55,558 nt of DNA from an uncultured Oscillospiraceae bacterium. GTDB lineage: Bacteria; Bacillota; Clostridia; Oscillospirales; Oscillospiraceae. The stretch covers positions 1-55,558 of the forward strand of contig CAJUSE010000011.1 in the NCBI GenBank assembly GCA_910588975.1, in the 5' to 3' direction. Each line of letters begins with the position of its first letter. Position 1 is the first letter of the stretch. A program made the translations under genes and the position numbers. Below are positions 31,544 to 40,726 of this stretch, in pieces. A model generated the notes under the pieces. The model was given only the letters and a program-made list of their open reading frames with translations, was not told where the DNA came from and ran no database searches.

Positions 31544-34500
31544 ATGAATCATTCTATGAAGAATCGGCTGGTGGCCATGCTGCTGGCTGTTTGCACGATC
31601 CTCGGCATGGGCGTCCCCGCCTCCGCTTCCTCCGTCCAGGACGGAAGCAAGACGTGTACAATCAGCCCAGAGACAAGGCATACCTTCCTTGTAACTGACC
31701 AAGGGACCTATCTGGGCGGCTCTGGCTACACCTATACCACCAACGATGGGTTGACCGGTCCTGCCTATTGCATTGACCATGGTCTTTACTACACAGGCAA
31801 AGTCCTGCCCATCACGGGGAAATATACCGTATCTCCTCAGGCAGCCGGGGCCTTTGCCAACGGCTATCCCCAGCACTCGCTGGAAACCTTCCTCGGTCTT
31901 TACCTCAGCAACCACCCAATCCTGTCTGGGCTGACCGAGGATGAGTACCGCTATGCCACCCAGATTGCTGTTTGGGCCACCTTGGGCCAGCTTGCTGTTG
32001 AGGGAACGGCGTTCACCAATGGCAGAGAGAGAATCAGTCAGCCCTCCGGGGATGCCCAGCAGATGCGTGTGTTTTGCGCCGTCCAGTGCATCTTGGGTGT
32101 TGCTAAGGACTGGGATAGAGTCTATCAGACCGGGATGTACATCCGAGTCTCGGACAACAAGCTGGACGGAAATCTTGCCATTGATCCTGATATGAATCTG
32201 GAGTTCGCCGCCAGTGCTGGCCGTTACGGGATCAAGAGAGAGGTCATCAACGGCAAGCCCTACTACACCAAGGTGTACACCTTTGCCAGCGCCACCTCCA
32301 CCTACTATCAGGACTACACCATTGACCTGTGGGCCACCAACTGCCCTGCCGGAACCATCTTCACTGACCTCAATAATGTGGAGCTGTTGGGAAGCAAATG
32401 GCATGATACGAAAACCTGGCGGCTCCCCGTTGTCCTCCAGGATACGAATCTCAACTATAACGGCTTTGAGTTCAGCGGCAAAGCCAAACTCTGTATCCCG
32501 GTAGATACGGCTACTCCCAGCGGAGAGATTACCATCCACTGCGCCGCTCAAATTATGCAGTATGAGATTTATCTGGCGGAGAACGAGACATACAACGAGC
32601 AGTCCTATATCATCGCTGACCCCTCCAAGGGCTCCATGGAAGCTGATGCCGTCCTCTCCTGGGGTGGCCCAATCACAGAGAGGGGAAAGCTGGAGATCCG
32701 CAAAGTTGGCGGCGGGAATGTCCCCCTGAAGGGAGCAGTATTTACGCTGACCGGAACGGACGGCAGTTCCCGTACTGGAACAACAGATAAAAACGGCATC
32801 ATTCGCTGGGATGACCTTGCGCCCTACATCACATACACCCTGACTGAAACCACACCCCCGGCCGGTTACGCCGCCGTGGACCCGGTCACTCTCACTGTAA
32901 ACGCTGGCCAGACTCTCTACCACACGGTAAAGAATGATCCCCAGCACACCCTGACTATCCATAAAGTTGACCGGCAGACCGGCTATTCCCTCCGTGGCGC
33001 CGTGATCCGCTTTGAACAGATTGATGGCTCCTTTACCACTTCCGGGATCACAGATGCCGCCGGAAACATCCAGCTCAACGCAGACCAGCTTCCCATCGGC
33101 AGCTACAAAGTGTTTGAGATTGCAGCCCCCAAGGGCTATGAACTGGACAGCACCGTTCAGACAGTCCATTGGGACGGCGGGGCAAATGTGACCTTGACCT
33201 TCCAGGACACCCGGAAGCCCACCCTTATCATTAGCAAGCAGGATGCCCGTACCCACTTCAATCTGCCCCATGCCACCTTCAAGGTCTACAAGAACGGTGC
33301 CCTCATCGATACCGTAGCTACCAATGATAATGGCCTTGCCTATGTTGACGGCATTGGTAGCGGCTATTATGAGATCTGGGAAACGCAAGCCCCAGAGGGC
33401 TACACCCTGAACAATAAGGTCTATGGCATCAACATTGACCTCTACGATCCCGCCACCAGCGATGATCCCCGAATTGTCATCGAGAACGAAGCCAAGCCCT
33501 CCCTCCGCATTCTCAAGTACGACCAGCAGACTAATAAGCCCCTCTCCGATACCACATTTGAGGTTTACCGGGATACCACGCTCATCGGCACATACACCAC
33601 CGATAAGGCTGGAGAGATCATCCTGACGGAGCTTGAACCGGGCACTTACCTTGTTAAAGAGGTCAATACCCAGGATACTCATGTGGTCAACTCCACGCCC
33701 CAGCAGATCGAAGTCAAAGCCGGTCAGCGTGATCCTGCCCAGCTTGTGTTCTTCAATCTGGTGAAGCCGGGAATCCATCTCATCAAGGTGGACAGCCAGA
33801 CCATGAAGCCCCTGCCTAATGCGACCTATCTCATCTCCAAGGTGGGTGGGAGCTACGCCAAGGAGTTTACCACGGATAAGAACGGAGAGGTCGATCTATC
33901 CAGGCTGGAGCCGGGGGCTTATACCGTCAAGGAAGTCAAGGCCCCGGATGGATATTTGATCGATGACGGTATTCGCACCGTAGAAATCAAGGGCGGAGAA
34001 AACGCCGGCTTTGTTTTTACCGATACCGCCAAGCCCACCCTGACGGTGGTGAAGTATGATCCTCTCCAGAACAAACATCTGCCTGGGGCCACCTTCCGCA
34101 TTGCGAAGGTGGAGGACGGCAGCCACTACCTGGACCGAGTAACGGATACCCAGGGCTGTATCACCATTGACAACTTGGAGCCAGGTGTTTACTCCATCCA
34201 GGAGCAGGCAGCTCCGGCCGGATATGTTCTCAACGATACCGAATACCATGTGGAGCTGTTTCCCGGCAAGACCTCTGAACTGGTAGTGGTCAACGAGGCC
34301 AAACCCGACCTGAAGATCATAAAGACCGATGCCATCACGGGGGAGCCTGTGTCTGGCGTGACCTTTACCATCAAGGAGGCGGATGGGCACACCATCACCA
34401 CTGAGGCCACTAATGCCACTGGCGAAATTCTGCTGGAGGATATGAATCCCGGCGTGGTGGAGGTTTGGGAACAGAGCGTTCCCAATGATTACCTCATCAA

Positions 34501-37117
34501 TGAGGAACACCAGCTCATCACTCTCGTACCCAACCAGACCGCCACCGTCCACTTCCAGAACTACCCCAAGCCTGGGCTGACCGTCACTAAGCTGGACAGC
34601 GTGACTGGTGACCCCATCAAGGGAGCCAAATTCAAGGTGACTTACGCATCCAACAATACCTTCACTGGGGAGATCAACGACCTTGGCGCATACTTCACGG
34701 ATGATGCTGGCCAGTTCTCCCTTACCAACCTTCAGGACGGTTGGTACCGGGTGGAGGAAGTTGAGCCCGCAAAGGGCTATGCCATCAAGGATTCCGCCGT
34801 GCAGGAGTGCTATATCAAGGCAGGGACTTCTAAGGTCCTCACCTTTGAGAACACTCCGCTGAGCGCCCTGGTGGTCTGGAAGTATGACAGTGTGACCCAT
34901 GAGGCCGTGGAAGGGGCCACATTCCAGGTGCGCTATCTCGCTGGTGCCAGTGGAACTGGCGGAACGGTGATTGGAACCTATAAGACCAGCAACAACGGCA
35001 GTTTCACCGTTACGAACCTGAAGACTGGTACCTATGTAGTGGAGGAAATTGCATCTGATGAGGCCCACGTCATTGATACCGCCCCCCAGACCGTCTTTAT
35101 CTCCGGCAAGGATCAGGATGTGGTGCAGCTCTATTTTGGCAATGCCCCCAAGGGGAGTCTGCTGGTCAAGAAAGTTGATGCTATTACCGGGAAACCTCTC
35201 TCCGATGTGGAGTTCCATGTAACAACCACAGACGGGACGAATGTGGGCACTGCCAATGGCAAGTTCGTCACTGACTCCAGCGGCAGTTTCACGGTGCCGA
35301 ATGTGGAACCGGGTACCTCCCTCATTGTAAAGGAAAGCCGTGCCAAGGCAGGGTACATCCTGGATGATACTCCCCAGACTGCGGTGATCCAGAGCGGAAA
35401 AACCGTTACGCTGGAGTTCCGCAATCAGCCCAAAGGCACACTGGTCATTGTCAAGCGGGATGCGGACACCAAAAAGCCCTTGCAGGGTGCAGAGTTCCGG
35501 GTGACCACCTCAGACGGCAAGTATGTGGACGCCCAGGGCGGCGCAGTCAGCACCATGGGCCTCTATACCACGGACAAAAACGGGCAGATCATCATCACTG
35601 GGCTGAAACCTTGCACCGTGGTGGTGTCCGAGACCAAGGCGCCCCGCGGCTATGTGTTGGACGAAACACCCCAGACGGTGGCCATCAACGCCAACGACAC
35701 CCAGACTCTCTATTTCTACGACAAGCCCACCCCTGTTGGCGACCTGAAGGTGCTGAAGCTGGACGAGGAGACCCGGCAGCCCATTCAGGGCGTGGAGTTT
35801 TCCATCATCAGGATCAATGGGGAGCGGCTGGGCCTCTACCGCACCAACAGCAAGGGTATCATCTATCTGGAGGACTTGGAGCCGGGCTGGTACACCGTCC
35901 AGGAAACCAAGGCCGCCAAGGACTATCGGCTGGATGCCGAGCCCAAGGACATTGAGGTCAAGAACGGTAAGACCGCCACGCTGGAGGTCACCAACCGGCT
36001 CACCGGCTCCGCTCTTATCCACAAGGTGGACTCGGTCACCGGCAAGGGCATCTACGGTGTGACCTTCCTGGTCAGCGACGCCAAGGGAAATCCCGTGGGC
36101 CAGTACACCTCTGACCAGGATGGCTATGTCTATGTAGACGGCGACCTGGACGATGGAAAGTACCTCGCCCGTGAGATCCAGCAGGCCGAGGGCTATCTGC
36201 CCGACACCACTGTCAAGACCTTCTGGGTGGAATATGGCGGGTGTAGTACCATCACCTGGTACAACACCCCCACCACTGGGCAGATCCAGATCACCAAGAC
36301 CTCCGCAGACTACAACCCCACCAACGGCTGGCCCGCCGGTACCACCATCCCCGGCTGCGAGTTTGAGGTCTACAATAAGGCTGGGGACCTGGTGGACACA
36401 ATCAGGACGGATAAAAACGGTATCGCCGCCACCCGTACCCTGCCCCTGGGCCAGTACAAGGTGGTGGAGAGCAAGGCCGCAAACTTTTACGCCCTGGACA
36501 GCACGCCCTTCTATGTGGAGCTGCAGTTTGCCGGTCAGATCGTCCGCATCGCCGCTACCAACAAGAGCTTAATCACCAGCGTTGGCATCAATAAGGCCGG
36601 CTACAAGGAGGTTATGCCCGGTCAGATGGAGCGGTTTACCTTTACCGGCATTGGCAACACCTCCACGGTAGCCCTCCAGAACTTCTACTGGAGGGACACC
36701 ATCCCTGTGGATGCCCTGCGGCTGAACAGGATCGTCACCGGCACCTGGAACGTGCCCTCCAGCTATAAGCTGGTCTACCTCACCAACATGAGCGGTGGGC
36801 AGTACCGGACGCTGGCGGACAACCTCTCTACCAGCAAGAACTACACCATCGACACCAGTCCTGTGGCCCTGGGCCTTGCCAATGGCGAGTACGTCACCGA
36901 GGTGATGGCGCTCTTCGGCGTTGTCCCGGCTGGCTTCCACCAGGTAGAGGCTCCTGTCCTGGACTTCACGGTGGTGAGCTGGCTCCAGAACGGGTATCAG
37001 TTTACCAACCAGGCCGATGCGGGCGGCAGCTACAACGGAGCGTGGGTACAGGCCAACACCCGCTGGGTGACCTCGGTCTACGCTCCCACCAAGCCCCTGC
37101 CCCGGACGGGGTACTGA
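31544..37117 (+). CDS. Giant thioester/Cna-B repeat surface adhesin ending in LPRTG
   Basis: This 1857-residue secreted protein has a signal peptide (1-31, ending ASA) and an N-terminal thioester domain with Cys76 (YCIDHG) and Gln140 (ATQIAVWATLGQ) able to form an internal Cys-Gln thioester for covalent host adhesion. Next come 14 SpaA/Cna-B repeats of about 90 residues (about 390-1675), most starting KPxLxxxKxD and carrying the YxVxE core that forms Lys-Asn isopeptide bonds. A DUF11-like C-terminal domain follows. The protein ends PLPRTGY: the sorting motif is the last thing encoded, with no membrane helix or charged tail. Start ATG at 31544 follows AAAGGAGAG. It probably mediates attachment to cells or mating partners. 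Confidence 0.88.
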   Translation: MNHSMKNRLVAMLLAVCTILGMGVPASASSVQDGSKTCTISPETRHTFLVTDQGTYLGGSGYTYTTNDGLTGPAYCIDHGLYYTGKVLPITGKYTVSPQAAGAFANGYPQHSLETFLGLYLSNHPILSGLTEDEYRYATQIAVWATLGQLAVEGTAFTNGRERISQPSGDAQQMRVFCAVQCILGVAKDWDRVYQTGMYIRVSDNKLDGNLAIDPDMNLEFAASAGRYGIKREVINGKPYYTKVYTFASATSTYYQDYTIDLWATNCPAGTIFTDLNNVELLGSKWHDTKTWRLPVVLQDTNLNYNGFEFSGKAKLCIPVDTATPSGEITIHCAAQIMQYEIYLAENETYNEQSYIIADPSKGSMEADAVLSWGGPITERGKLEIRKVGGGNVPLKGAVFTLTGTDGSSRTGTTDKNGIIRWDDLAPYITYTLTETTPPAGYAAVDPVTLTVNAGQTLYHTVKNDPQHTLTIHKVDRQTGYSLRGAVIRFEQIDGSFTTSGITDAAGNIQLNADQLPIGSYKVFEIAAPKGYELDSTVQTVHWDGGANVTLTFQDTRKPTLIISKQDARTHFNLPHATFKVYKNGALIDTVATNDNGLAYVDGIGSGYYEIWETQAPEGYTLNNKVYGINIDLYDPATSDDPRIVIENEAKPSLRILKYDQQTNKPLSDTTFEVYRDTTLIGTYTTDKAGEIILTELEPGTYLVKEVNTQDTHVVNSTPQQIEVKAGQRDPAQLVFFNLVKPGIHLIKVDSQTMKPLPNATYLISKVGGSYAKEFTTDKNGEVDLSRLEPGAYTVKEVKAPDGYLIDDGIRTVEIKGGENAGFVFTDTAKPTLTVVKYDPLQNKHLPGATFRIAKVEDGSHYLDRVTDTQGCITIDNLEPGVYSIQEQAAPAGYVLNDTEYHVELFPGKTSELVVVNEAKPDLKIIKTDAITGEPVSGVTFTIKEADGHTITTEATNATGEILLEDMNPGVVEVWEQSVPNDYLINEEHQLITLVPNQTATVHFQNYPKPGLTVTKLDSVTGDPIKGAKFKVTYASNNTFTGEINDLGAYFTDDAGQFSLTNLQDGWYRVEEVEPAKGYAIKDSAVQECYIKAGTSKVLTFENTPLSALVVWKYDSVTHEAVEGATFQVRYLAGASGTGGTVIGTYKTSNNGSFTVTNLKTGTYVVEEIASDEAHVIDTAPQTVFISGKDQDVVQLYFGNAPKGSLLVKKVDAITGKPLSDVEFHVTTTDGTNVGTANGKFVTDSSGSFTVPNVEPGTSLIVKESRAKAGYILDDTPQTAVIQSGKTVTLEFRNQPKGTLVIVKRDADTKKPLQGAEFRVTTSDGKYVDAQGGAVSTMGLYTTDKNGQIIITGLKPCTVVVSETKAPRGYVLDETPQTVAINANDTQTLYFYDKPTPVGDLKVLKLDEETRQPIQGVEFSIIRINGERLGLYRTNSKGIIYLEDLEPGWYTVQETKAAKDYRLDAEPKDIEVKNGKTATLEVTNRLTGSALIHKVDSVTGKGIYGVTFLVSDAKGNPVGQYTSDQDGYVYVDGDLDDGKYLAREIQQAEGYLPDTTVKTFWVEYGGCSTITWYNTPTTGQIQITKTSADYNPTNGWPAGTTIPGCEFEVYNKAGDLVDTIRTDKNGIAATRTLPLGQYKVVESKAANFYALDSTPFYVELQFAGQIVRIAATNKSLITSVGINKAGYKEVMPGQMERFTFTGIGNTSTVALQNFYWRDTIPVDALRLNRIVTGTWNVPSSYKLVYLTNMSGGQYRTLADNLSTSKNYTIDTSPVALGLANGEYVTEVMALFGVVPAGFHQVEAPVLDFTVVSWLQNGYQFTNQADAGGSYNGAWVQANTRWVTSVYAPTKPLPRTGY

Positions 37118-37120
37118 GCC

Positions 37121-37597
37121 ATGGGGTATGAGCGCGTGACCGAGAGGCCCTCTGTGGTCTACCATTACACCAAACGGGAAAACCTTCCAAGCATTCTCAG
37201 GGATGGACGGATCAAGCGCATGGGCGATACCGAGTGCTGGTTCTGCCTCTCCCTTGAAGATACTCTCTCTGTTATGAAAGATACCGTCATGATGGAGGGC
37301 AAGCCCTATTACAAGGTCGGAGGCCGATTGGCCCATTACCCCAAGTTCATTCCGGACGATTACATCATCCTGAAGCTTACCCCCAGGTGGCAGAGCGGAG
37401 AGTGGGTACGATGGATGCAGGAGCTTCCTCCGGAAGCGGACACGCAGCTCAGAGAGGCGGCGGAAGCGTTCAGCATGAAGAAGATCGGCTTCCGGGGGGA
37501 CATGAAGTTTTACCCGAATCCCGAGGTGCTGGAGTGTTCCCAGCTTCTCCAACTGCCCCGGTGCGAAATGCTCCAGAGACAGGAACAGACGATGTGA
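37121..37597 (+). CDS. Uncharacterised ICE protein with ADP-ribosyltransferase-like N-terminal motif
   Basis: This 158-residue protein starts three nucleotides after the adhesin stop. Residues 12-31 read VVYHYTKRENLPSILRDGRI. This H-Y-T, N-L-x-S-I-L, G pattern is shared by DarT-type DNA ADP-ribosyltransferases and other small ART-fold proteins. The rest (ECWFCLSLEDTL, VEL-type strands and a helical tail) is compatible with a small ART domain, but the catalytic Glu cannot be placed with confidence. No DarG-like macrodomain antitoxin gene is seen next to it. Function unknown. Confidence 0.6.
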   Translation: MGYERVTERPSVVYHYTKRENLPSILRDGRIKRMGDTECWFCLSLEDTLSVMKDTVMMEGKPYYKVGGRLAHYPKFIPDDYIILKLTPRWQSGEWVRWMQELPPEADTQLREAAEAFSMKKIGFRGDMKFYPNPEVLECSQLLQLPRCEMLQRQEQTM

Positions 37598-37608
37598 ATA
37601 CGAATCAC

Positions 37609-37642
37609 GGAGCGGAGCGTTCATCGTTGAACGCTCCGCTCC
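37609..37642 (+). other. Perfect 15-bp hairpin without T-run
   Basis: GGAGCGGAGCGTTCA pairs with TGAACGCTCCGCTCC around TCGT. It sits between the ART-like gene and the next ribosome binding site. The absence of a T-run argues against a classic terminator; it may be an RNA stabiliser or processing site in the long operon. Confidence 0.6.
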
Positions 37643-37662
37643 AACATTAAGGAAGTGAGAAT

Positions 37663-37908
37663 ATGGCTCAACAGCTTGACATGGAACTGTTAGATTTGAA
37701 GCCCCATAGCTGCGAGTTCTGCTATTGGTGGGATGGGAGAAGGCGCGCCTGTGAGCGTGATTCCTGCTACTATGGGCGTCCTTTGGATCTGCCCCCGCCC
37801 ACCGAGTGCGATGAATGCCCGTACCGTGGGGATCATCCTTGTATCGGCTGGTGTACCAAGGAGATCATGCGGAAGCAAGGCCTCCTGCCCGTGCGGAAGG
37901 AGGAATGA
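37663..37908 (+). CDS. Small cysteine-rich (zinc-binding?) ICE protein
   Basis: This 81-residue protein has eight cysteines in four groups (CEFC, CERDSC, CDECP, CIGWC), which suggests one or two zinc sites. ATG at 37663 follows AAGGAAG. It overlaps the next gene's upstream ATG. Proteins of this kind recur on Clostridia ICEs without a known role. Confidence 0.65.
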   Translation: MAQQLDMELLDLKPHSCEFCYWWDGRRRACERDSCYYGRPLDLPPPTECDECPYRGDHPCIGWCTKEIMRKQGLLPVRKEE

Positions 37909-37910
37909 GG

Positions 37911-38627
37911 ATGGAACTACGAAAAATGCGGGGCATGGAGCATCTGTATGTTTACAGCCAATCCCAGCAGATTAGCCAGCAGACCGGCCTTGTTGGATAC
38001 CTACGAGGTGACTACGGGGAAAGTGGAAAACAGTTCTGGACGACATGGTTTGATAATCGGCCTGATTGGAACACCCCGGAGTTTAAGCATGATCTGCAGC
38101 GCACCATAGATCGTCTTCGCTATGAGACCAAACAACTTACGGATCGGGAACGGCTTTCCTCGTTGTGCCTCAACGATTTGGAAAGTTGTATCACAGAAGA
38201 TCGGCACTGGTTTGGCTTCCGAGCAGATAGCGAGCAGTATGCCTATCTCCTAAAGTGCAACCCATACAAGGGGGATTACAATTTCTATGTGTACTGCTAC
38301 AAGAAGGATTGGCTTGACCAGCACATGGTGAGGGCTGAGAAGGGTATCCGCTTTATCGACCCTGAGTACAACGAACATTTCCGTATCCCGGACGGAGGAA
38401 AGATCCGCATTACCAGAGCGGATGGCTCCCAAGATGAGTATGCTTGCAGGTATATTGATGATTCTCACATGGAACTTATGGATGGGAGGAACAGTGTGTA
38501 CCACATCTGTCAGTTTGCTGAGCTCATGGAGCACAACGGAAACACTGTGGAGCCTGTCTGCCCTACCCTTGGAGAACAAAAATCCATGCCAACCCACCAT
38601 CAGGGCATGGAGCAAGCCATGGGCTGA
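37911..38627 (+). CDS. Conserved ICE protein of unknown function
   Basis: This 238-residue soluble protein has no signal peptide. The N-terminal half contains WTTWFDNRPDWNTPEFK and a long helix; the C-terminal half has FRIPDGGKIRITRADG, CRYIDDSHMEL and YHICQFAELME, a pattern I remember from ICE-encoded proteins of gut Firmicutes that accompany large polyvalent proteins. I cannot name a function. ATG at 37911 is preferred to the one at 37905, because AAGGAGG is 7 nt upstream of it. Confidence 0.65.
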   Translation: MELRKMRGMEHLYVYSQSQQISQQTGLVGYLRGDYGESGKQFWTTWFDNRPDWNTPEFKHDLQRTIDRLRYETKQLTDRERLSSLCLNDLESCITEDRHWFGFRADSEQYAYLLKCNPYKGDYNFYVYCYKKDWLDQHMVRAEKGIRFIDPEYNEHFRIPDGGKIRITRADGSQDEYACRYIDDSHMELMDGRNSVYHICQFAELMEHNGNTVEPVCPTLGEQKSMPTHHQGMEQAMG

Positions 38628-38652
38628 AGCCCAGAAATTATGGAGGTACATC

Positions 38653-38997
38653 ATGAAAAGTAACAGAAAGAAGAAAGCCATGCTGACCATCCTTGCTCTC
38701 GCCCTTTGTGCAGGTACTCTCTGTATTCCGGCTCTTGCTGCCGGAGGGGATGTGGCAGGAGCAGTGCAGGAGGCGTGGAAAAGTGCGGCGACTCAGATCA
38801 AGACGGTGGTGGACACCGTTGTCTTTCCCGCTCTGGATATGATCCTTGCCATCGCCTTCTTCGGTAAATTGGGCATGGCGTACTTTGACTACAGAAAGCA
38901 TGGTCAATTCGAATGGACAGGCCCGGTGATCCTCTTTGCCTGTCTCATCTTCACCTTGACGGCTCCGCTCTATGTGTGGAAGATCATCGGGCTGTGA
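38653..38997 (+). CDS. VirB2-like small conjugation membrane protein (DUF3852-like)
   Basis: This 114-residue protein has a signal sequence (residues 1-30, ending ALAA), an amphipathic segment (VQEAWKSAATQIKTVVDTV) and two transmembrane helices (FPALDMILAIAFFGKLGMAYF and GPVILFACLIFTLTAPLYVW). This is the layout of VirB2/TrbC-type pilin-like subunits of Gram-positive type IV secretion systems. It lies directly before the VirB6-like gene. ATG at 38653 follows TGGAGG. Confidence 0.72.
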   Translation: MKSNRKKKAMLTILALALCAGTLCIPALAAGGDVAGAVQEAWKSAATQIKTVVDTVVFPALDMILAIAFFGKLGMAYFDYRKHGQFEWTGPVILFACLIFTLTAPLYVWKIIGL

Positions 38998-39034
38998 GAG
39001 TGCTTATACCATACACGATTGGAGGTGAAAACCG

Positions 39035-39937
39035 TTGTTCATTTGGGACTTTGTTGCCTCCACAGTCCTGAACGCCATTATCGACTGGTTCTACAGCCTG
39101 ATGGTAGGCTTCCTTGGGGACTTCTTCGTCATGATGGAGAACATGGGGGTAGAATTGTTCGAACTTCCTTGGGTCCAGTCCATCGTTGCCTTCTTTGGCA
39201 ACCTTGGTTGGGCGCTCTTTGCTGTAAGCCTTGTGGTCTGCGCCTTCGAATGTGGGATCGAATACTCCAATGGCAGAGGGGATATCAAACGAACTGCCAT
39301 GGGGATTATCAAGGGATTTATGGCAATAAGCCTCTTCACCACCGTTCCCGTCAGGCTTTACTCCCTCTGTGTTTCGCTGCAAGGGCTCCTGACCAAAGGC
39401 CTGGTTGGTGACAGCAATACCATCGGTGCTCTGGGGAACAGTATTGTAGACGGCTTTACCACCTCCAAAGGCCTTATGGAGAGCGGTGGGACAGCAGTTA
39501 TCGGCTCGGTTACAGTGGGGCCAATCATGCTCCTTTTTTGCCTTATCCTTGCGGCTTACTCCATCGTAAAAGTGTTCTTTGCCAATTTGAAACGGGGCGG
39601 CATCCTGCTCATTCAGATCGCCGTGGGAAGTCTCTATATGTTCAGCGTACCCCGAGGGTACACGGACGGCTTCGTAGCCTGGATGAAACAGATAATTGGA
39701 CTGTGCCTGACGGCCTTCCTTCAGTCTACGATCCTTGTTGCCGGAATGCTTGTGTTCAGCGACCATCCCCTCCTTGGGCTTGGGTTGCTCCTCTCCGCTG
39801 GGGAAGTCCCCAGGATCGCCGGGGCTTTTGGTCTGGATACCAACACCAGGGCAAACCTCATGTCCGCCGTTTACACGGTGCAGACCGTGGTCAACACCAC
39901 CCAGAGAATCGCTCAAGCTGCCTCCACAGCAGCATAA
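39035..39937 (+). CDS. VirB6/TrbL-like polytopic conjugation protein
   Basis: This 300-residue membrane protein has about six transmembrane helices (including VVASIV-type N-terminal helix, LGWALFAVSLVVCAFECG, PIMLLFCLILAAYSIVKVFF and TAFLQSTILVAGMLVFS) and a GDIKRTAMGIIKGF loop typical of the VirB6/TrbL family. It forms the inner-membrane channel of the conjugation apparatus. TTG start at 39035 with GGAGGTG upstream. It lies between the VirB2-like and methyltransferase genes. Confidence 0.78.
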   Translation: MFIWDFVASTVLNAIIDWFYSLMVGFLGDFFVMMENMGVELFELPWVQSIVAFFGNLGWALFAVSLVVCAFECGIEYSNGRGDIKRTAMGIIKGFMAISLFTTVPVRLYSLCVSLQGLLTKGLVGDSNTIGALGNSIVDGFTTSKGLMESGGTAVIGSVTVGPIMLLFCLILAAYSIVKVFFANLKRGGILLIQIAVGSLYMFSVPRGYTDGFVAWMKQIIGLCLTAFLQSTILVAGMLVFSDHPLLGLGLLLSAGEVPRIAGAFGLDTNTRANLMSAVYTVQTVVNTTQRIAQAASTAA

Positions 39938-39955
39938 AGGAGGTCAAAACCAAAG

Positions 39956-40726
39956 ATGGCCATTCAAGACTCCATCACGATGGGGAGTCTCTTCGATGGC
40001 ATCGGAGGATTCCCCCTCGCAGCCGTTAGAAACGGCATCAAACCTCTATGGGCCAGTGAGATCGAAGCCTTCCCCATCGAGGTCACCAATCATCACTTCC
40101 CTGATATGATCCATGTCGGGGACATCACAAAACTCAATGGTGGAGAGCTGCCGCCTGTGGATATCATCTGCGGAGGCAGTCCGTGCCAAGATCTATCAGT
40201 GGCTGGAGCAAGAGCCGGATTAGCCGGAGAACGCTCCGGCCTTTTTATGGAGCAAGTACGGCTCGTAAAGGAGATGAGAGCAGCAGATGAATTACGAGGG
40301 AGAACAGATCACCTTATTCGGCCTCGATTCATGGTCTGGGAGAACGTGCCCGGAGCCTTCTCCAGCGGCACCGAAAAGGGGGAAGATTTCCGAATCGTCC
40401 TCGAAGAAATCATTGGAGTTAGCTTTCATGGCATTCATGTACCTCGACCTGACTCCGGGGCATGGGGATCTGCTGGGGCTTGCGTATTGGGAGATTCGTT
40501 CTCCCTGGCTTGGCGATGTCTTGACGCTCAATACTGGGGTGTCCCCCAAAGACGTAAGAGGATCTTCCTTGTCGCAGATTTTGGAGGCCAATGTGCCGAG
40601 CAAATACTATTTGACCCCGAGAGCTTGTCTGGGTATCCTCCGCAGGGCGAAGGAGCGGGGCAAGGAACTTCCCCCGCAGTTGGAGATGGCCCTGAAGATA
40701 CAGGCGGGGATCATTCCTCTTGCTGA
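39956..40726 (+). CDS. Cytosine-5 DNA methyltransferase, N-terminal/catalytic subunit (motifs I-VIII)
   Basis: This 256-residue protein has cytosine-5 methyltransferase motifs in order: I FDGIGGF (13-19), IV with catalytic Cys in GGSPCQDLS (75-83), VI ENV (129-131) and VIII QRRKR (198-202, in YWGVPQRRKRIFLVADFGG). It then reaches ILFDPESLSGY and stops before the target-recognition region and motifs IX-X. Those are encoded in a different, overlapping frame (40287-41678). ATG at 39956 follows AAAGGAGG. The two products would together make a complete enzyme, as in the known two-subunit enzymes M.AquI and M.EcoHK31I. A frameshift between the frames is the alternative. Confidence 0.9.
   Translation: MAIQDSITMGSLFDGIGGFPLAAVRNGIKPLWASEIEAFPIEVTNHHFPDMIHVGDITKLNGGELPPVDIICGGSPCQDLSVAGARAGLAGERSGLFMEQVRLVKEMRAADELRGRTDHLIRPRFMVWENVPGAFSSGTEKGEDFRIVLEEIIGVSFHGIHVPRPDSGAWGSAGACVLGDSFSLAWRCLDAQYWGVPQRRKRIFLVADFGGQCAEQILFDPESLSGYPPQGEGAGQGTSPAVGDGPEDTGGDHSSC

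Noticed and set aside
31514..33778. Long minus-strand open frame opposite the adhesin
   Set aside because: Antisense of Cna-B repeats; no ribosome binding site and no recognisable domain.
31544..37117. DNA tandem repeats or assembly artefact in the adhesin
   Set aside because: The 14 repeats are similar only at protein level; their DNA differs enough that collapse or expansion artefacts are unlikely.
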